64,000 nt of DNA from Nonomuraea cavernae (GTDB taxonomy: Bacteria > Actinomycetota > Actinomycetes > Streptosporangiales > Streptosporangiaceae), in assembly GCF_014646355.1 (NCBI RefSeq), contig NZ_BMNH01000001.1, forward strand, positions 524,675 to 588,674, given 5' to 3'. Made by a program: the position numbers and the translations under genes. Below are positions 42,373 through 52,617 of this stretch, in pieces; the stretch's first letter is position 1, and every line of letters begins with the position of its first letter. Below the pieces are notes generated by a model. That model saw only the letters and a program-made list of their open reading frames with translations. It was not told the DNA's origin and did no database searches.

Positions 42373-42397
42373 CCCACTCTGCGGAGGAGAACCGGGC

Positions 42398-43381
42398 TCA
42401 CACCGCCGAGCTGCCCCGGTGCGCGGGACCGTGCGGGTCGGCGCAGTGGACGTCCGCCTCGCCGGGCGGCAGTGGCCGTTCCGGGGCGTGGTCCACCTGC
42501 AGCGTGGTGTGCTCGATCCCGTACGTGTCGTGCAGCAGCCGCTCGGCGGCCAGCCGTACGGCATGGCAGTCGACGCCCGGCGTGACCAGGATGTGCGCGG
42601 ACAGGGCGGCGTAGCCGGAGGTCACCTCCCAGACGTGCAGGTCGTGCACCTCGACCACGTGCTCCAGCGCGGCGGCCCGCTGCCCGATCTCGGCGGGGTT
42701 CATGCCGACCGGGGCGGCCTCCATGAACACCCGGCCCGAGTCTCGCACCAGCCCCCAGCCGGCCTTCAGCATCAGCGCCGCCACGACCAGGGCGGCGAGG
42801 GCGTCGGCCTGGGCCCAGCCGGTCAGCCACACGACCGTGCCCGCCACCGTGGTGGCCGTGAACGCGAACAGGTCGTTGAGGATGTGCTGGTAGGCGCCCT
42901 CGACGTTCAGGCTGGACCGGTTGGCCCGCGACAGCAGCCAGGTGGCGGCCAGGTTGACGACGATGCCGGCCAGGCCGGTCACCACCACGTAGAGACCTTC
43001 CACGTGCGGCGGCTCGATCACCCGGCGCACGCCCTCGTAGATGAAGTAGGCGCTCAGCAGCAGCAACGTGATGCCGTTGACCTGGGCCGAGATGATCTCG
43101 GCCCGTTTCAGCCCGTAGGTGAAGCCGCCGCGCGGGGGCCTGGCCGCGATCCGCATCGCGACCAGGGCCAGGATGATCGCCACCGCGTCGGTCAGCATGT
43201 GGCCGGCGTCGGAGATCAGGGCCAGCGACTGGGCCGCCAGGCCGACGACGACCTCGATCGCCATGAACCCGACGATCAGCGCCAGGGCGCCGCCGAGGTA
43301 GCGGCGGTCCGCGTCGATGGTGACGGCGTGACCATGCCCGTGCCCGTGACCGTTGTGCTCGTTGTGGCCATGACCGGTCAT
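42398..43381 (-). CDS. Cation diffusion facilitator (CzcD-type) metal exporter
   Basis: A 327-residue membrane transporter with six helices. The N-terminus is His-rich (GHGHNEHNGHGHGHGH). Metal-binding motifs are LISDAGHMLTDAV in helix 2 and ILNDLFAFTAT in helix 5 (HxxxD-like). The C-terminal cytosolic domain ends with HAPERPLPPGE. It exports Zn2+ or similar divalent ions. ATG 43381 follows AGGAGAGG. An ArsR/SmtB-type operator and regulator lie just upstream. Confidence 0.9.
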   Translation of the reverse strand: MTGHGHNEHNGHGHGHGHAVTIDADRRYLGGALALIVGFMAIEVVVGLAAQSLALISDAGHMLTDAVAIILALVAMRIAARPPRGGFTYGLKRAEIISAQVNGITLLLLSAYFIYEGVRRVIEPPHVEGLYVVVTGLAGIVVNLAATWLLSRANRSSLNVEGAYQHILNDLFAFTATTVAGTVVWLTGWAQADALAALVVAALMLKAGWGLVRDSGRVFMEAAPVGMNPAEIGQRAAALEHVVEVHDLHVWEVTSGYAALSAHILVTPGVDCHAVRLAAERLLHDTYGIEHTTLQVDHAPERPLPPGEADVHCADPHGPAHRGSSAV

Positions 43382-43470
43382 GGTCGCGTCCTCTCCTATG
43401 GGCAGCCGCGCGTCACCGCAGGCCAGGCTCTCTGCTCTTCTGCCCTGCGGGCACGACATCACTCAAACGC

Positions 43471-43486
43471 ATGAATGATTGCTCAT
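43471..43486. promoter_or_regulatory. ArsR/SmtB-type operator candidate upstream of the CDF gene
   Basis: ATGAATGATTGCTCAT has ATGA...TCAT symmetry, like SmtB/CzrA operator halves, and lies about 90 bp before the CDF start in an A/T-rich patch. A second dyad CTTCACATGAAG covers the start codon of the arsR gene (43940-43951). Confidence 0.5.
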
Positions 43487-43540
43487 ATGTGAGGGTGCAC
43501 GATCGAATCCGGTTCTGTCAATGCGCCGTCCACCGGGCGC

Positions 43541-43945
43541 TCAGTCGCGCTCGGGATGCACCGCCTGGGTGTGCTCGGTGTGGGCGACGGCCAGGTCGAG
43601 CAGCATCCGCACGTGCGCGTCGTCGAGCCGGTAGTAGGCCATCCGGCCGGCCCGCCGTACCGAGACCACGCGGTGCGCCCGGAGCAGACGCAGCGCGTGC
43701 GAGGTGGCGGACTCGCTCAACCCGCTGACCACGGCCAGGTCGCAGACGCAGAGCTCTCCTTCGAGCAGCGCGAGGAGGAGGCGGAGCCTGCCCGGATCGG
43801 AGAGCAGGCCGAAGACGTCGGCCGTGTCGGCCAGGTCACCGTCGGCGGGCATCCGCGAGGACACCAGGGCCACGCGCTCCGCGTCCACCACCCGGGCGCT
43901 GCAGCTTTCGATGTCGGACACCTCGTTAGTTGAAGAAGCCTTCAC
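43541..43945 (-). CDS. ArsR/SmtB-family metal-sensing repressor
   Basis: A 134-residue winged-helix regulator. ELCVCDLAVVSGLSESATSH covers the metal-type alpha3 (CVCDL) and the recognition helix. The C-terminal helix has DAHVRMLLDLAVAHTEH, an alpha5-type zinc site. It should release the CDF operator on metal binding (zinc, cadmium or nickel). It is encoded directly upstream of the CDF gene in the same direction. Confidence 0.92.
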   Translation of the reverse strand: MKASSTNEVSDIESCSARVVDAERVALVSSRMPADGDLADTADVFGLLSDPGRLRLLLALLEGELCVCDLAVVSGLSESATSHALRLLRAHRVVSVRRAGRMAYYRLDDAHVRMLLDLAVAHTEHTQAVHPERD

Positions 43946-43999
43946 ATGAAGACCATAGGTACGGCGTGGCGGTAACCGTCAAGCCAGGGCTGGACTTAC

Positions 44000-44019
44000 C
44001 GCTATACGCGTGTATAGCG
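44000..44019. promoter_or_regulatory. TetR operator: CGCTATAC-GCGT-GTATAGCG
   Basis: A perfect 8-bp inverted repeat with a 4-bp centre lies 46-65 bp before the TetR start, over A/T-rich promoter sequence. Length and symmetry are typical of TetR-family autoregulation. Confidence 0.7.
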
Positions 44020-44064
44020 TGCTATGTGTACGACTAGTAAGCAATACCAGTGAATAGGATGAAG

Positions 44065-44724
44065 ATGACCCGACCTGACCCCGAAGACCTCACCGCTCGC
44101 GCCCGCATCAGGGACGCGGCCTTGCGGCACTTCGGCGAGCTGGGCTTCGAGCGGGCCACCATCCGCGCCATCGCCGAGACGGCCGGCGTGTCACCGGGGC
44201 TGGTACGCCACCACTTCGGCTCCAAGCAGGCGCTCCGCGAGGCGTGCGACGACCACCTGGTGAAGATCGTCCGTCGGCTCAACGCCGAGGCCCACGCCGG
44301 GCCCACCCCCGGAAACCTGAGCCCCATCCGGGTGATGGGGCCCTACCAGCGCTATCTCGCGCGCTCCCTCACCGAGGGCGGCGCCGCCCAGTTGTTCGAC
44401 GAGATGGTCGAGATGAGCGAGGAGTGGCTCGCCGACCTCGACCGTCACCGGCCCGACCCTCCCGACGTCGACCGGAAGGCCAGGGCGACGGTGGGCACCG
44501 CGATGGGGCTGGCCGTCGGCATCCTGCACCAGCACGTGTCACGCGGCCTCGGCGCCGACGTCTTCTCCCCGGAGGGCGAGCGGCTGTTCTACCGTGCCCT
44601 GCTCGACATCCACTCCCACCCCATGATCACCCCGCGCGAGGCCGCCGAATACCGGGCCGCCATGGAGCAGGCCCTTGACCCCACCTCGCGGAGCCCCGCT
44701 CCGCCCCAAGGAGGACCCCCATGA
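44065..44724 (+). CDS. TetR-family regulator
   Basis: A 219-residue repressor. The HTH region is ARIRDAALRHFGELGFERAT and IAETAGVSPGLVRHHFGSKQ. The C-terminal ligand domain has SLTEGGAAQLFDEMVEMSEE. ATG 44065 follows AGGA; GTG 44050 is the alternative. Its stop overlaps the start of the PEP-utilising enzyme (ATGA), so it probably controls itself and that enzyme through the palindrome upstream. Confidence 0.9.
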   Translation: MTRPDPEDLTARARIRDAALRHFGELGFERATIRAIAETAGVSPGLVRHHFGSKQALREACDDHLVKIVRRLNAEAHAGPTPGNLSPIRVMGPYQRYLARSLTEGGAAQLFDEMVEMSEEWLADLDRHRPDPPDVDRKARATVGTAMGLAVGILHQHVSRGLGADVFSPEGERLFYRALLDIHSHPMITPREAAEYRAAMEQALDPTSRSPAPPQGGPP

Positions 44725-47159
44725 ACGTGATCGAGCTCGCCCGGGTGAACGCGAGCATGGTCGAGCTGGTGGGCGGCAAGGCCGCCGCGCTCGGCGAGCT
44801 GATCGGGGCAGGTGAGGCGGTGCCCGCGGGCTTCTGCCTGACCACTGAGGCGCACGCGACGGGCGTCATCCCCGAGGACGAGCTCGTCGCGGCCTACGCC
44901 AGGCTGGGCGGCGGCCCGGTGGCCGTCCGGTCCAGCGCCACCGCGGAGGACCTGCCGGACGCCAGCTTCGCCGGACAGCAGGACACCTTCCTCGGGGTGA
45001 GCGGAGCCGCCGACCTGGTCGACGCCGTCCGCGCCTGCTGGGCCTCGCTGCGGTCCGAACGCGCGATCGCCTACCGCAAGGCCAACGGGATCGACGAGGA
45101 CTCGGTCTCCATGGCGGTCGTGGTGCAGCGCATGGTCGACCCCGAGGTCGCCGGAGTGCTCTTCACCGCCAACCCGATCACCGGCACCCGCACCCAGATG
45201 GTCGTCGACGCCGCCCCCGGTCTCGGCACCGCCGTGGTCGACGGGTCGGCCGACACCGACCACTACCTGCTGGACGGCTGCGAGCCGACCGGCGCGCACG
45301 GCTGCCTCGGCCCGCGACACCTGACCGCGCTGTACGACGCCGGGCAGCGGCTTCAGGAGCACTTCGGAGCGCCTCAGGACGTCGAGTGGGCCTTCGACCG
45401 CGACGGAGCCCTCTGGCTGCTGCAGTCCCGGCCCATCACCACGCTCTTCCCCCTCCCGCCGGAGAGCGACCGGCCCGGGCCCCGCGTCTACTTCGAGTTC
45501 AGCCACATGGAGGGGATGCTGCGACCGTTCACCCCCATGGGGATGTCGGCGTTCAAGGGGGTCATCGCCGGCCTGGCCGCCGTCTGCGGGGTCAGGGTCG
45601 ACCCGATCGACGGACCCAGGTCGGTCGTCTCCGTGGGCGGGCGCCTCTACGTCGACCTGACGGATCTCGTCCGGCACCGGGCGAGCCGCGAGCGACTGCC
45701 CGAGGTGCTGCGGATCTACGGGCCCCGGGCCGCCGTGGCGATGGAGCGGTTGTCAGGGGATCCCCGGTTCGCGCCGCTGCCCGGCCGGCCGTACCGGCTG
45801 AGCACGGTGATCAGGATGACGCTGCGGTTCGCCCCGCTGATCACGGCCGGGATCGTACGGGCCCTGGTCCGCCCGGCTCCGGCCCGCGAGAGGGCCTTCC
45901 GGGTGGCGGAGGAGGCCCGGCGGCTGGCCGCGCCGCCCTCCGGCTTCGCGCACGGGGCCACGGCGGCCGAGCGGGTGCGCTTCGCCACCGGCCTCCAGCG
46001 TTCCTTCGTGACCGGGGGCATGATGCGGTCGATGTCGGCCCTGTACGCGGGACTGCTCTCCGTCCGGCTGGCCGCCCGGCTGCTCAAGGGCGTCACCGCC
46101 GAGGGCGAGATCGAGACCGTGCTGCGCGGCATGCCGTACAACGTCACCACCGAGATGGACCTGACCCTGTGGCGGCTCGCGGCGAGCGTCGGCGAGCATC
46201 GCGACCTGCTGCTCGACACGCCCGCGACCGAGCTCGCGCGACGCTACCGGGAGGGTGAGCTGCCGGGGATCGGCCTGGAGGCGTTCCTCGCCGAGTACGG
46301 CATGCGAGGCGCCGCCGAGGCCGACGTCGGCGTGCCCCGGTGGGCCGAGGACCCGGCGCCGCTCTTCTCCGCGATCGCCAACTACCTCCGCCTCACCGAC
46401 CCCGGCCAGGCGCCGGACCGGCGCTTCGCCCGAGCGGCCCGCGAGGCCAAGCAGAAGATCGACGAGCTGGTACGGCGGGCCCGGCGGCGGCCGGTCCGGG
46501 CCCGGCTGGCCAGGTTCTTCCTGCTCCGGGCCCGCGCGCTGAGCGGCCTGCGGGAGCTCGGCAAGTTCGCCTGGCTGTATCCACTGGCCGAGATGCGCCG
46601 CCAGCTCCTGCTGGCCGGAGCCGAGCTGGCCGGGCGCGGCCTGCTCGACCGGGCCGACGACATCATGTTCCTGGACCTCCGGGAGGCGGGCGCGGCGGCC
46701 GAGGGCACGGACCACCGCGAGCTGGTCGCCTCCCGCCGGGCCGTGTACGAGCGGGAGTCACGCCGTCGCAGCGTCCCGGGGCTGCTGCTCTCCGACGGCA
46801 CCGACCTGGAGGCCCTCGCGCCGGACACGCCGCCCGCCGAGGGCACGCTCGTCGGCCTGGCGGCGGCGCCGGGCACCGCCAGCGGCCCGGCACGGGTGAT
46901 CCTCGACCCCGCCGGGGCGCACGTGGAGCCCGGCGAGATCCTGGTGGCGCCCACCACCGACCCCGGTTGGACTCCCCTGTTCCTGACGGCCGCCGGGCTG
47001 GTGACCGAGACCGGCTCGCCGATGGCCCACGGGCCCACGGTGGCCCGCGAGTACGGCATACCCGCCGTCATCTGCGTGCGCGACGCCACGCGGGAGATCC
47101 ACACCGGTGACCGGGTGACCATCGACGGCGCCGCCGGCACCGTCACGCTCGGCCCGTAA
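44721..47159 (+). CDS. PEP/pyruvate-binding, PEP-utilising enzyme (rifampin phosphotransferase-like)
   Basis: An 812-residue enzyme. Residues 1-240 are an ATP-grasp PEP-synthase-type domain (AVRSSATAEDLPDASFAGQQ, VLFTANPITGTRTQMVVDAA, QSRPITTL). A long middle domain follows (YFEFSHMEGMLRPFTPMGMS). Residues about 720-812 are the swivelling phosphohistidine domain (LVTETGSPMAHGPTVAREYG) with the catalytic His. This three-domain layout matches rifampin phosphotransferase, which uses ATP to phosphorylate and inactivate rifamycins, but uncharacterised homologues with the same layout are common. No RAE-type promoter element was seen. Confidence 0.75.
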   Translation: MNVIELARVNASMVELVGGKAAALGELIGAGEAVPAGFCLTTEAHATGVIPEDELVAAYARLGGGPVAVRSSATAEDLPDASFAGQQDTFLGVSGAADLVDAVRACWASLRSERAIAYRKANGIDEDSVSMAVVVQRMVDPEVAGVLFTANPITGTRTQMVVDAAPGLGTAVVDGSADTDHYLLDGCEPTGAHGCLGPRHLTALYDAGQRLQEHFGAPQDVEWAFDRDGALWLLQSRPITTLFPLPPESDRPGPRVYFEFSHMEGMLRPFTPMGMSAFKGVIAGLAAVCGVRVDPIDGPRSVVSVGGRLYVDLTDLVRHRASRERLPEVLRIYGPRAAVAMERLSGDPRFAPLPGRPYRLSTVIRMTLRFAPLITAGIVRALVRPAPARERAFRVAEEARRLAAPPSGFAHGATAAERVRFATGLQRSFVTGGMMRSMSALYAGLLSVRLAARLLKGVTAEGEIETVLRGMPYNVTTEMDLTLWRLAASVGEHRDLLLDTPATELARRYREGELPGIGLEAFLAEYGMRGAAEADVGVPRWAEDPAPLFSAIANYLRLTDPGQAPDRRFARAAREAKQKIDELVRRARRRPVRARLARFFLLRARALSGLRELGKFAWLYPLAEMRRQLLLAGAELAGRGLLDRADDIMFLDLREAGAAAEGTDHRELVASRRAVYERESRRRSVPGLLLSDGTDLEALAPDTPPAEGTLVGLAAAPGTASGPARVILDPAGAHVEPGEILVAPTTDPGWTPLFLTAAGLVTETGSPMAHGPTVAREYGIPAVICVRDATREIHTGDRVTIDGAAGTVTLGP

Positions 47160-47160
47160 C

Positions 47161-47220
47161 CGGTCCGGACACCCGCCGCGAGCGGCGCGGGCGCGTCGCT
47201 CGCGGGCGTCGTCTGGACCG
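47161..47220. terminator. Long imperfect hairpin between convergent genes
   Basis: CGGTCC (47161-47166) pairs with GGACCG (47215-47220), and inside it CCCGC and GCGAGCG pair with CGCTCGC and GCGGG. It starts right after the stop of the PEP-utilising enzyme and ends just before the formaldehyde dehydrogenase stop, so it can serve both strands. Confidence 0.65.
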
Positions 47221-47226
47221 CTGTCG

Positions 47227-48450
47227 TCAGGACGCCGAGGCGAGCATGCCGTGCGGGTCGAGCACGTACTTGCGGGCGGCTCCCTCGTCGAACTCGTGAT
47301 AGCCGCGCGGCGCGTCGTCGAGCGGGATCGGCGTGGCGTTGACCGCCTTCGCGATCTGCACCCGGTCGTACAGGATCGCCGTCATGAGCTGCCGGTTGTA
47401 CCTCATGACGGGACACTGGCCGGTGACGAAGCTGAGCGACTTGGCCCAGCCGAGACCTAGCTGGATCGACAGCGACCCGTGCCTGGCCGCCTCCTCACGC
47501 GCTCCCGGGTCCCCGGTCACGTACAGGCCGGGAATGCCCAGCGCGCCACCCGCCCGGGTGACGCCCATGAGCGTGTTGAGCACGGTGGCCGGGTGCTCCT
47601 CCTCCGACTCGCGCCCGTGCCCACGGGCCTCGAAGCCCACCGCGTCGACGGCGCAGTCGACCTCCGGCACACCGAGGATCTGCTCGATCTGGTCCTTCGG
47701 CTCCCCCGCGGCCACGTTGACGGTCTCGCAGCCGAAGCTGTGGGCCTGGTCCAGCCGCTCCTTGTTCAGGTCGCCGACGATGACCACGGCGGCCCCGAGC
47801 AGGTTCGCGGAGGCCGCGGCGGCGAGTCCCACCGGGCCCGCGCCCGCGATGTAGACGGTCGAGCCCGGCCCCACACCCGCGCTCACGCAGCCGTGGTAGC
47901 CGGTCGGGAAGATGTCGGACAGCATGGCCAGGTCGAGGATCTTCTCCATGGCCCGGTCCTTGTCCGGGAACTTGAGCAGGTTCCAGTCGGCGTACGGGAC
48001 CAGGACGTAGTCGGCCTGCCCGCCGACCCAGCCGCCCATGTCGACGTAGCCGTACGCCGAACCCGGCCGGTCGGGGTTGACGTTCTCGCAGATGCCGGTC
48101 TTGCCCTCCTTGCAGTTGCGGCAGCGGCCGCAGGAGATGTTGAACGGGACGGACACGAGGTCGCCGACCTTGATGAACTCCACGTCCGGGCCGGTCTCGA
48201 CGACCTCGCCGGTGATCTCGTGGCCCAGGGCGAGCCCATGCGGGGCCGTGGTGCGGCCGCGGACCATGTGCTGGTCGCTGCCGCATATGTTCGTCGCGAC
48301 GGCCTTGAGGATCGCGGCGTGCGGCAGCTTGCGCCCCACATTGGCCGGGTTGACCCCTGGGCCGTCCTTCAGCTCGAACTCGGGATAGCTGACCTCTTCC
48401 ACCTCGACCTTGCCCGGGCCTTCGTAGATGACGGCTCTGTTGCGAGGCAT
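47227..48450 (-). CDS. fdhA: Glutathione-independent formaldehyde dehydrogenase
   Basis: A 407-residue zinc-dependent medium-chain dehydrogenase. Catalytic zinc ligands are in NICGSDQHMV and GLALGHEITGEV. Structural zinc ligands are ISCGRCRNCKEGKTGICENV. The NAD motif is YIAGAGPVGLAAAA. The insertions and DAVGFEARGHGRE are typical of the Pseudomonas putida FdhA group, which oxidises formaldehyde to formate without glutathione. It may supply formate to the selenium-dependent formate dehydrogenase encoded downstream. Confidence 0.93.
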   Translation of the reverse strand: MPRNRAVIYEGPGKVEVEEVSYPEFELKDGPGVNPANVGRKLPHAAILKAVATNICGSDQHMVRGRTTAPHGLALGHEITGEVVETGPDVEFIKVGDLVSVPFNISCGRCRNCKEGKTGICENVNPDRPGSAYGYVDMGGWVGGQADYVLVPYADWNLLKFPDKDRAMEKILDLAMLSDIFPTGYHGCVSAGVGPGSTVYIAGAGPVGLAAAASANLLGAAVVIVGDLNKERLDQAHSFGCETVNVAAGEPKDQIEQILGVPEVDCAVDAVGFEARGHGRESEEEHPATVLNTLMGVTRAGGALGIPGLYVTGDPGAREEAARHGSLSIQLGLGWAKSLSFVTGQCPVMRYNRQLMTAILYDRVQIAKAVNATPIPLDDAPRGYHEFDEGAARKYVLDPHGMLASAS

Positions 48451-48506
48451 GACGTTCCTTCCCTCGTACGACGTGATGGTTGACCGGTCGTCTCACCGAA
48501 ACGGCA

Positions 48507-49400
48507 TCACCTCCCGTGGCCCGGACGCCATCGACGGCGGACCCCGTGGGCCTCGCGGTCGCGGATGCGGTCCTCGTGCGGGAGGCGGGCCTCCGGGATC
48601 TCGCACACGGTGCCTCCCGGGCTGCCGTCGAGTGGCTCTCGCTCGCCGACGATCTCCCCGGCGGTGCCCTGCTCGGCCGTCTCGGGCAGCTCGCGCACCG
48701 GGCGGGCGACCAGGTCGTAGACGAGCACGCCGAGCATCGCGCCGATGACCGGCCCCGCGATGTAGACGCCGAACTGCGCCCAGGGCGTGTCGCCGCCGAA
48801 CAGGCTGTTCGTCAGGTACGGCCCGAAGGTGCGGGCGGGATTGACCGAGCCGTTGGTGAACGGGCCGATCAGGAAGATCTCGCAGGCCACGGCCAGGCCG
48901 ATGACCAGGCCGGCCCAGCCGGACGGCGCCCGGCGGTCGACGGCCAGCGCCATGATCGTGAGCAGCAGCAGGAACGTCCCGAGCGCCTCCAGCAGGATGC
49001 CCTGCCCGTAGCTGACGCCCACGCCGAGCTTGGTCAGCCCGACCCCGGCCAGGTCGACCGCCCGCTGCCCGAACCCGGCCACGATGAGCAGCCCTCCGAC
49101 GAACGCCCCGAAGAGCTGGGCGACGATGTAGAACGGCGCCTCGGCCCACGGGAACCGGCGGCTCACCGCGAGAGCGATGGTGACGGCGGGATTGATGTGC
49201 GCGCCCGACGTGCTGCCGAACGCGTAGATGACGATCGCGACGACCACGGCGAACGACAGCGAGATCACTCCGAGTCCGGCGTAGTCCAGCTTGCCGTCGC
49301 CGAGCACCAGCGCCGCCACGATCGAGCCGGCGCCGAAGAGCACGAGCAACATCGTGCCGATGGCTTCCGCGACGAGACGCCGCGGCAGGTCTCCAACCAT
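48507..49400 (-). CDS. MIP-family aquaporin
   Basis: A 297-residue channel with six helices and two NPA loops (SGAHINPAVT and NGSVNPART). Helix 1 starts RLVAEAIGTMLLVLFGAG. The C-terminal about 60 residues are a charged, probably cytosolic tail. It could pass water, glycerol or small uncharged solutes. ATG 49400 follows GGAGGG. It lies between formaldehyde dehydrogenase and selB in the same orientation and could be co-transcribed. Confidence 0.92.
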   Translation of the reverse strand: MVGDLPRRLVAEAIGTMLLVLFGAGSIVAALVLGDGKLDYAGLGVISLSFAVVVAIVIYAFGSTSGAHINPAVTIALAVSRRFPWAEAPFYIVAQLFGAFVGGLLIVAGFGQRAVDLAGVGLTKLGVGVSYGQGILLEALGTFLLLLTIMALAVDRRAPSGWAGLVIGLAVACEIFLIGPFTNGSVNPARTFGPYLTNSLFGGDTPWAQFGVYIAGPVIGAMLGVLVYDLVARPVRELPETAEQGTAGEIVGEREPLDGSPGGTVCEIPEARLPHEDRIRDREAHGVRRRWRPGHGR

Positions 49401-49465
49401 CGCAACCCTCCGACAACGATGGTTTATGCCTTAATTTCGACCATACCCGGCCTTCCTTGAGCCAT

Positions 49466-51328
49466 TCAGAGACCGGACGACGGCATCCGGCAGCGGCGGT
49501 GGACGTCGTCCACCCGCTCAGTGAGCCCGGTGCGGTCGAGGTGTTCGAGCAGCGGGACCGCGACCCGGCGGCTGGTGCCGAGGGCCTGTCTGGCCTGGCT
49601 GACCGTGAACGGCTGGGGCAGGTGCCGCAGCAACTCCGCCGCCTGGGCGTCGGCACCGGGCAGCAGCACGACTCCCTCGCCCACCCGCAGCAGCCGCCCG
49701 GCTCGTACGGCCGCCGCCAGCTCCCGGATGCCCAGCCCCAGCTCCGCCAGCCGCCCGGCCTCCGGCGCCTGGAAGGGACTCGCGGCCAGCTCCAGGCCGA
49801 GCCGCTCGACCGCCCGCGCCACAGGTGTGGGCAGTCCCGGCGGGCGGCTCAGGATCCGGCCCTCGACGACCGCGAACGGCGCGCGGACCAGGGCCACGAC
49901 CAGCCGCCGGTCGGGCAGGCCCAGCGCGTGCCGGGCCGCCTCGACCGGCATGCCAGGCTCCAGTGGATGCTCCGCGGCGTGCCGCCCCACCACCTCCGCC
50001 AGCCGGTCCGCCAGCTCGGCCCAGTAATCCGGATCGGCATGCCAGTCGCCGCACACCGGCGCACTCCCCGCCACGGCCCCCACGCCGTCGCCCTGGACGG
50101 CACCCGAGCCTCCGCCCTGGACGGCACCCGAGCCTCCGCCGGAAACGGGGCCCGAGCCTCCGCCGGGGATGGCGCCCATCGCGAGCAGATCGCTGGTGCG
50201 CAGCAGCCGGTGGGAGCGCAGGGCGGAGGCGGCGTCCTGGGCGGCCGACTCCAGCAGGGCCGCGCGGGCCCGCGCCGCACCCCGGCGGCGCAGCGCCGGG
50301 GGGCGCACGTCGAGCACGCTCGCGCCGGCCAGCACCCGCACCTCGCCCCGGTCGCGGCCGGGGTCGCGCAGCAGCAGCACGTCGCCGAGGTGCAGCGGCA
50401 GCGGCCGGGCCAGCCGCAGCCGCACGACGCGCGGACCGAGCGGCCGTGACTCGCACACCACCGCGGCCGACCCGAGGTGCGCGGTCAGCTTGACCGGCAG
50501 GTCGCCCGCCGCGCCCCCGGCCGGGTGGATCCGGACGTCGACCAGGTCGGTGTAGGTCCATCGGCCAGGAGTGACCAGCGCCTGGCCACGCTCCGGCAGA
50601 CCCCGGCCGCGCAGGTTGACCGCCACCCTGGTCACCCCGCCCACCGAGGTCAGTGACTCCTTCAGGGACTCCAGCGACCTGACGCCGACGGTCTCACCGT
50701 CCAACTCCAGCCGGTCTCCCACCGAGATCGTGCCCTCGGGCAGGGTGCCGGTCACCACCGTGCCGCTGCCCGGCACCGTGAACGCCCGATCGACCCACAG
50801 GCGTACCGGAGCGGCCGGATCGGGGCGGGGCAGCGCGGCGACCAGCCGGTCCAGGGCGTCGCTCAGCTCCGCGACCCCCTGCCCGGTGCGCCCGCTCACC
50901 GCGAGCGCCTCCACCCCGGCCAGACCGGCGGCGGCCAGGCGAGCGCGCGCCTGCTCCATCGCCGCCGCAGGGTCACGCAGGTCGCAGCGGGTCACCACGA
51001 GCAGGCCACGCCGTACGCCGAGGGCCTCCAGCGCCACCAGATGCTCCTCTGACTGCGGCATCCAGCCCTCGTCGGCGGCCACCACGAACATCACGGCCGG
51101 CACCGGGCCGACCCCCGCCAGCATCGTGCCGAGAAAGCGCTCATGGCCCGGAACGTCCACGAAGGCGAGCACCCGGCCCGAGGGCAGCGTCGCCCAGGCG
51201 TAGCCGAGCTCGATCGTCAGCCCGCGCCGCCGTTCCTCCTCCAGGCGGTCGGGCTCCATGCCGGTGAGCGCCCGTACCAGCGTGGACTTGCCGTGGTCGA
51301 CATGGCCGGCGGTGGCGACGACGTGCAT
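49466..51328 (-). CDS. selB: Selenocysteine-specific elongation factor SelB
   Basis: A 620-residue translational GTPase. G1 is [17 protein letters not shown]3 is [11 protein letters not shown], and G4 is TRCDL. The N-terminal EF-Tu-like part is followed by winged-helix domains that bind the SECIS hairpin; these end with [20 protein letters not shown] and VDDVHRRC. A Gly/Ser-rich linker at about residues 400-435 with repeated GGGSG is unusual. Its ATG overlaps the selA stop (TGATG). It brings Sec-tRNA to UGA codons such as that of the formate dehydrogenase gene. Confidence 0.93.
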   Translation of the reverse strand: MHVVATAGHVDHGKSTLVRALTGMEPDRLEEERRRGLTIELGYAWATLPSGRVLAFVDVPGHERFLGTMLAGVGPVPAVMFVVAADEGWMPQSEEHLVALEALGVRRGLLVVTRCDLRDPAAAMEQARARLAAAGLAGVEALAVSGRTGQGVAELSDALDRLVAALPRPDPAAPVRLWVDRAFTVPGSGTVVTGTLPEGTISVGDRLELDGETVGVRSLESLKESLTSVGGVTRVAVNLRGRGLPERGQALVTPGRWTYTDLVDVRIHPAGGAAGDLPVKLTAHLGSAAVVCESRPLGPRVVRLRLARPLPLHLGDVLLLRDPGRDRGEVRVLAGASVLDVRPPALRRRGAARARAALLESAAQDAASALRSHRLLRTSDLLAMGAIPGGGSGPVSGGGSGAVQGGGSGAVQGDGVGAVAGSAPVCGDWHADPDYWAELADRLAEVVGRHAAEHPLEPGMPVEAARHALGLPDRRLVVALVRAPFAVVEGRILSRPPGLPTPVARAVERLGLELAASPFQAPEAGRLAELGLGIRELAAAVRAGRLLRVGEGVVLLPGADAQAAELLRHLPQPFTVSQARQALGTSRRVAVPLLEHLDRTGLTERVDDVHRRCRMPSSGL

Positions 51329-52617
51329 CAGCGGCTCACCTGGAGGATCGCGCGCATCACGTCGTCGTCGCGGTCGGCGGGGACCGCGCGCAGGTCGAGC
51401 AGCAGCCGGCCGCCCTCGACCCGGCCGACGACGGGCGGCTCGCCCGTTCTGAGCGGCATCGCGAGCCGCTCGGGCAGGCTCACGGCGGCGCTCGGCAGCG
51501 TCACGCCCGGCGCCCCGCCGCCGCCCACCGTGGCCTCGCTCGGCACCGCCCGCGCGTCGACCCCGGCGGCGGCCAGCTTGCCGGCGAGCACGGCGGCGCG
51601 GTCGCCGAGCACGGCCGGATCCGCGTGCAGTGCCTGCCGCACCGGCGGAGTGGGACCGCGCAGCGTGGCCTCCAGTGCCGCGAGGGTCAGCTTGTCGACC
51701 CGCAGCGCGCGGGCGAGCGGGTGACGCCGGCACCGCTCGACCAGGTCGCCGCGGCCCAGCAGCAGCCCCGCCTGGGGTCCGCCGAGGAGCTTGTCGCCGC
51801 TGGCCGTCACCAGGTGCGCCCCCTGCCTGAGCACGGTCGCCGCGTCGGGCTCGTCGGGCAGCAGCGGCTCGCGGGTGAGCAGCCCGGAGCCGATGTCGAC
51901 GACGACGGGCACACCGAGCCCGGTGAGCTCCGGCACCTCCACGGAGCCGGTGAAGCCGTCGATCCGGAAGTTCGACGGGTGCACCTTGAGCACGCAGCCG
52001 GTCTCCGGGCCCACGGCCGCCGCGTAGTCGTCATAGGAGGTGCGGTTGGTGGTGCCGACCTCGCGCAACCGCGCCCCGGTGGAGACGAGCAGGTCGGGGA
52101 TGCGGAACCCGTCGCCGATCTCGACCAGCTCGCCCCGGCTGATCACGATCTCCCGTCCGGCTGCGAGCACGGTCGCCGCCAGGACGAGCGCCGCCGCGTT
52201 GTTGTTGACCACGTGCACGCCCTCGGCGTCGGGAACGGCCGCGGCGAGCGCGTCGAGCGCCCCGCGCCCGCGCCGCGCCCGAGCGCCGGTCACCAGATCG
52301 AACTCCACGTCCGCGGGCCCGGCGGCGGCCGCCGTCGCCGCGATCGCGGCGGGCGAGAGGGACGCCCGGCCGAGGTTGGTGTGGATCAGCACGCCCGTCG
52401 CGTTGATCACCGTCCGCAGGCTCGCGGCGTGCGGCGGGAGCGCCGCCACCGCCTCGTCGGCGACCTCCTCGGGGCGGATCTCCCCCTCACGGGCCCGCTG
52501 CTGGGCGCGGGTGACCGCGTCCTTGACGACCGACCTGCCGAGCCGCTCCGCCGCCGAGGCGAGGCGTGGATCGGCGAGCACGGCATCCGTGCGCGGCACA
52601 TGCCTTCGAGGGTCCAC
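51328..52617 (-). CDS. selA: L-seryl-tRNA(Sec) selenium transferase SelA
   Basis: A 429-residue PLP enzyme. The PLP-binding Lys is in [17 protein letters not shown]. Conserved segments are [18 protein letters not shown] and [13 protein letters not shown] and [14 protein letters not shown]. It converts Ser-tRNA(Sec) to Sec-tRNA(Sec). The start is GTG 52617 without a clear ribosome binding site. It is divergent from selD and co-transcribed with selB. Confidence 0.93.
   Translation of the reverse strand: MDPRRHVPRTDAVLADPRLASAAERLGRSVVKDAVTRAQQRAREGEIRPEEVADEAVAALPPHAASLRTVINATGVLIHTNLGRASLSPAAIAATAAAAGPADVEFDLVTGARARRGRGALDALAAAVPDAEGVHVVNNNAAALVLAATVLAAGREIVISRGELVEIGDGFRIPDLLVSTGARLREVGTTNRTSYDDYAAAVGPETGCVLKVHPSNFRIDGFTGSVEVPELTGLGVPVVVDIGSGLLTREPLLPDEPDAATVLRQGAHLVTASGDKLLGGPQAGLLLGRGDLVERCRRHPLARALRVDKLTLAALEATLRGPTPPVRQALHADPAVLGDRAAVLAGKLAAAGVDARAVPSEATVGGGGAPGVTLPSAAVSLPERLAMPLRTGEPPVVGRVEGGRLLLDLRAVPADRDDDVMRAILQVSR

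Noticed and set aside
43946..44064. Rifamycin-associated element (RAE) before the Rph-like gene
   Set aside because: Only the TetR palindrome is seen; no RAE-like inverted repeat could be matched.
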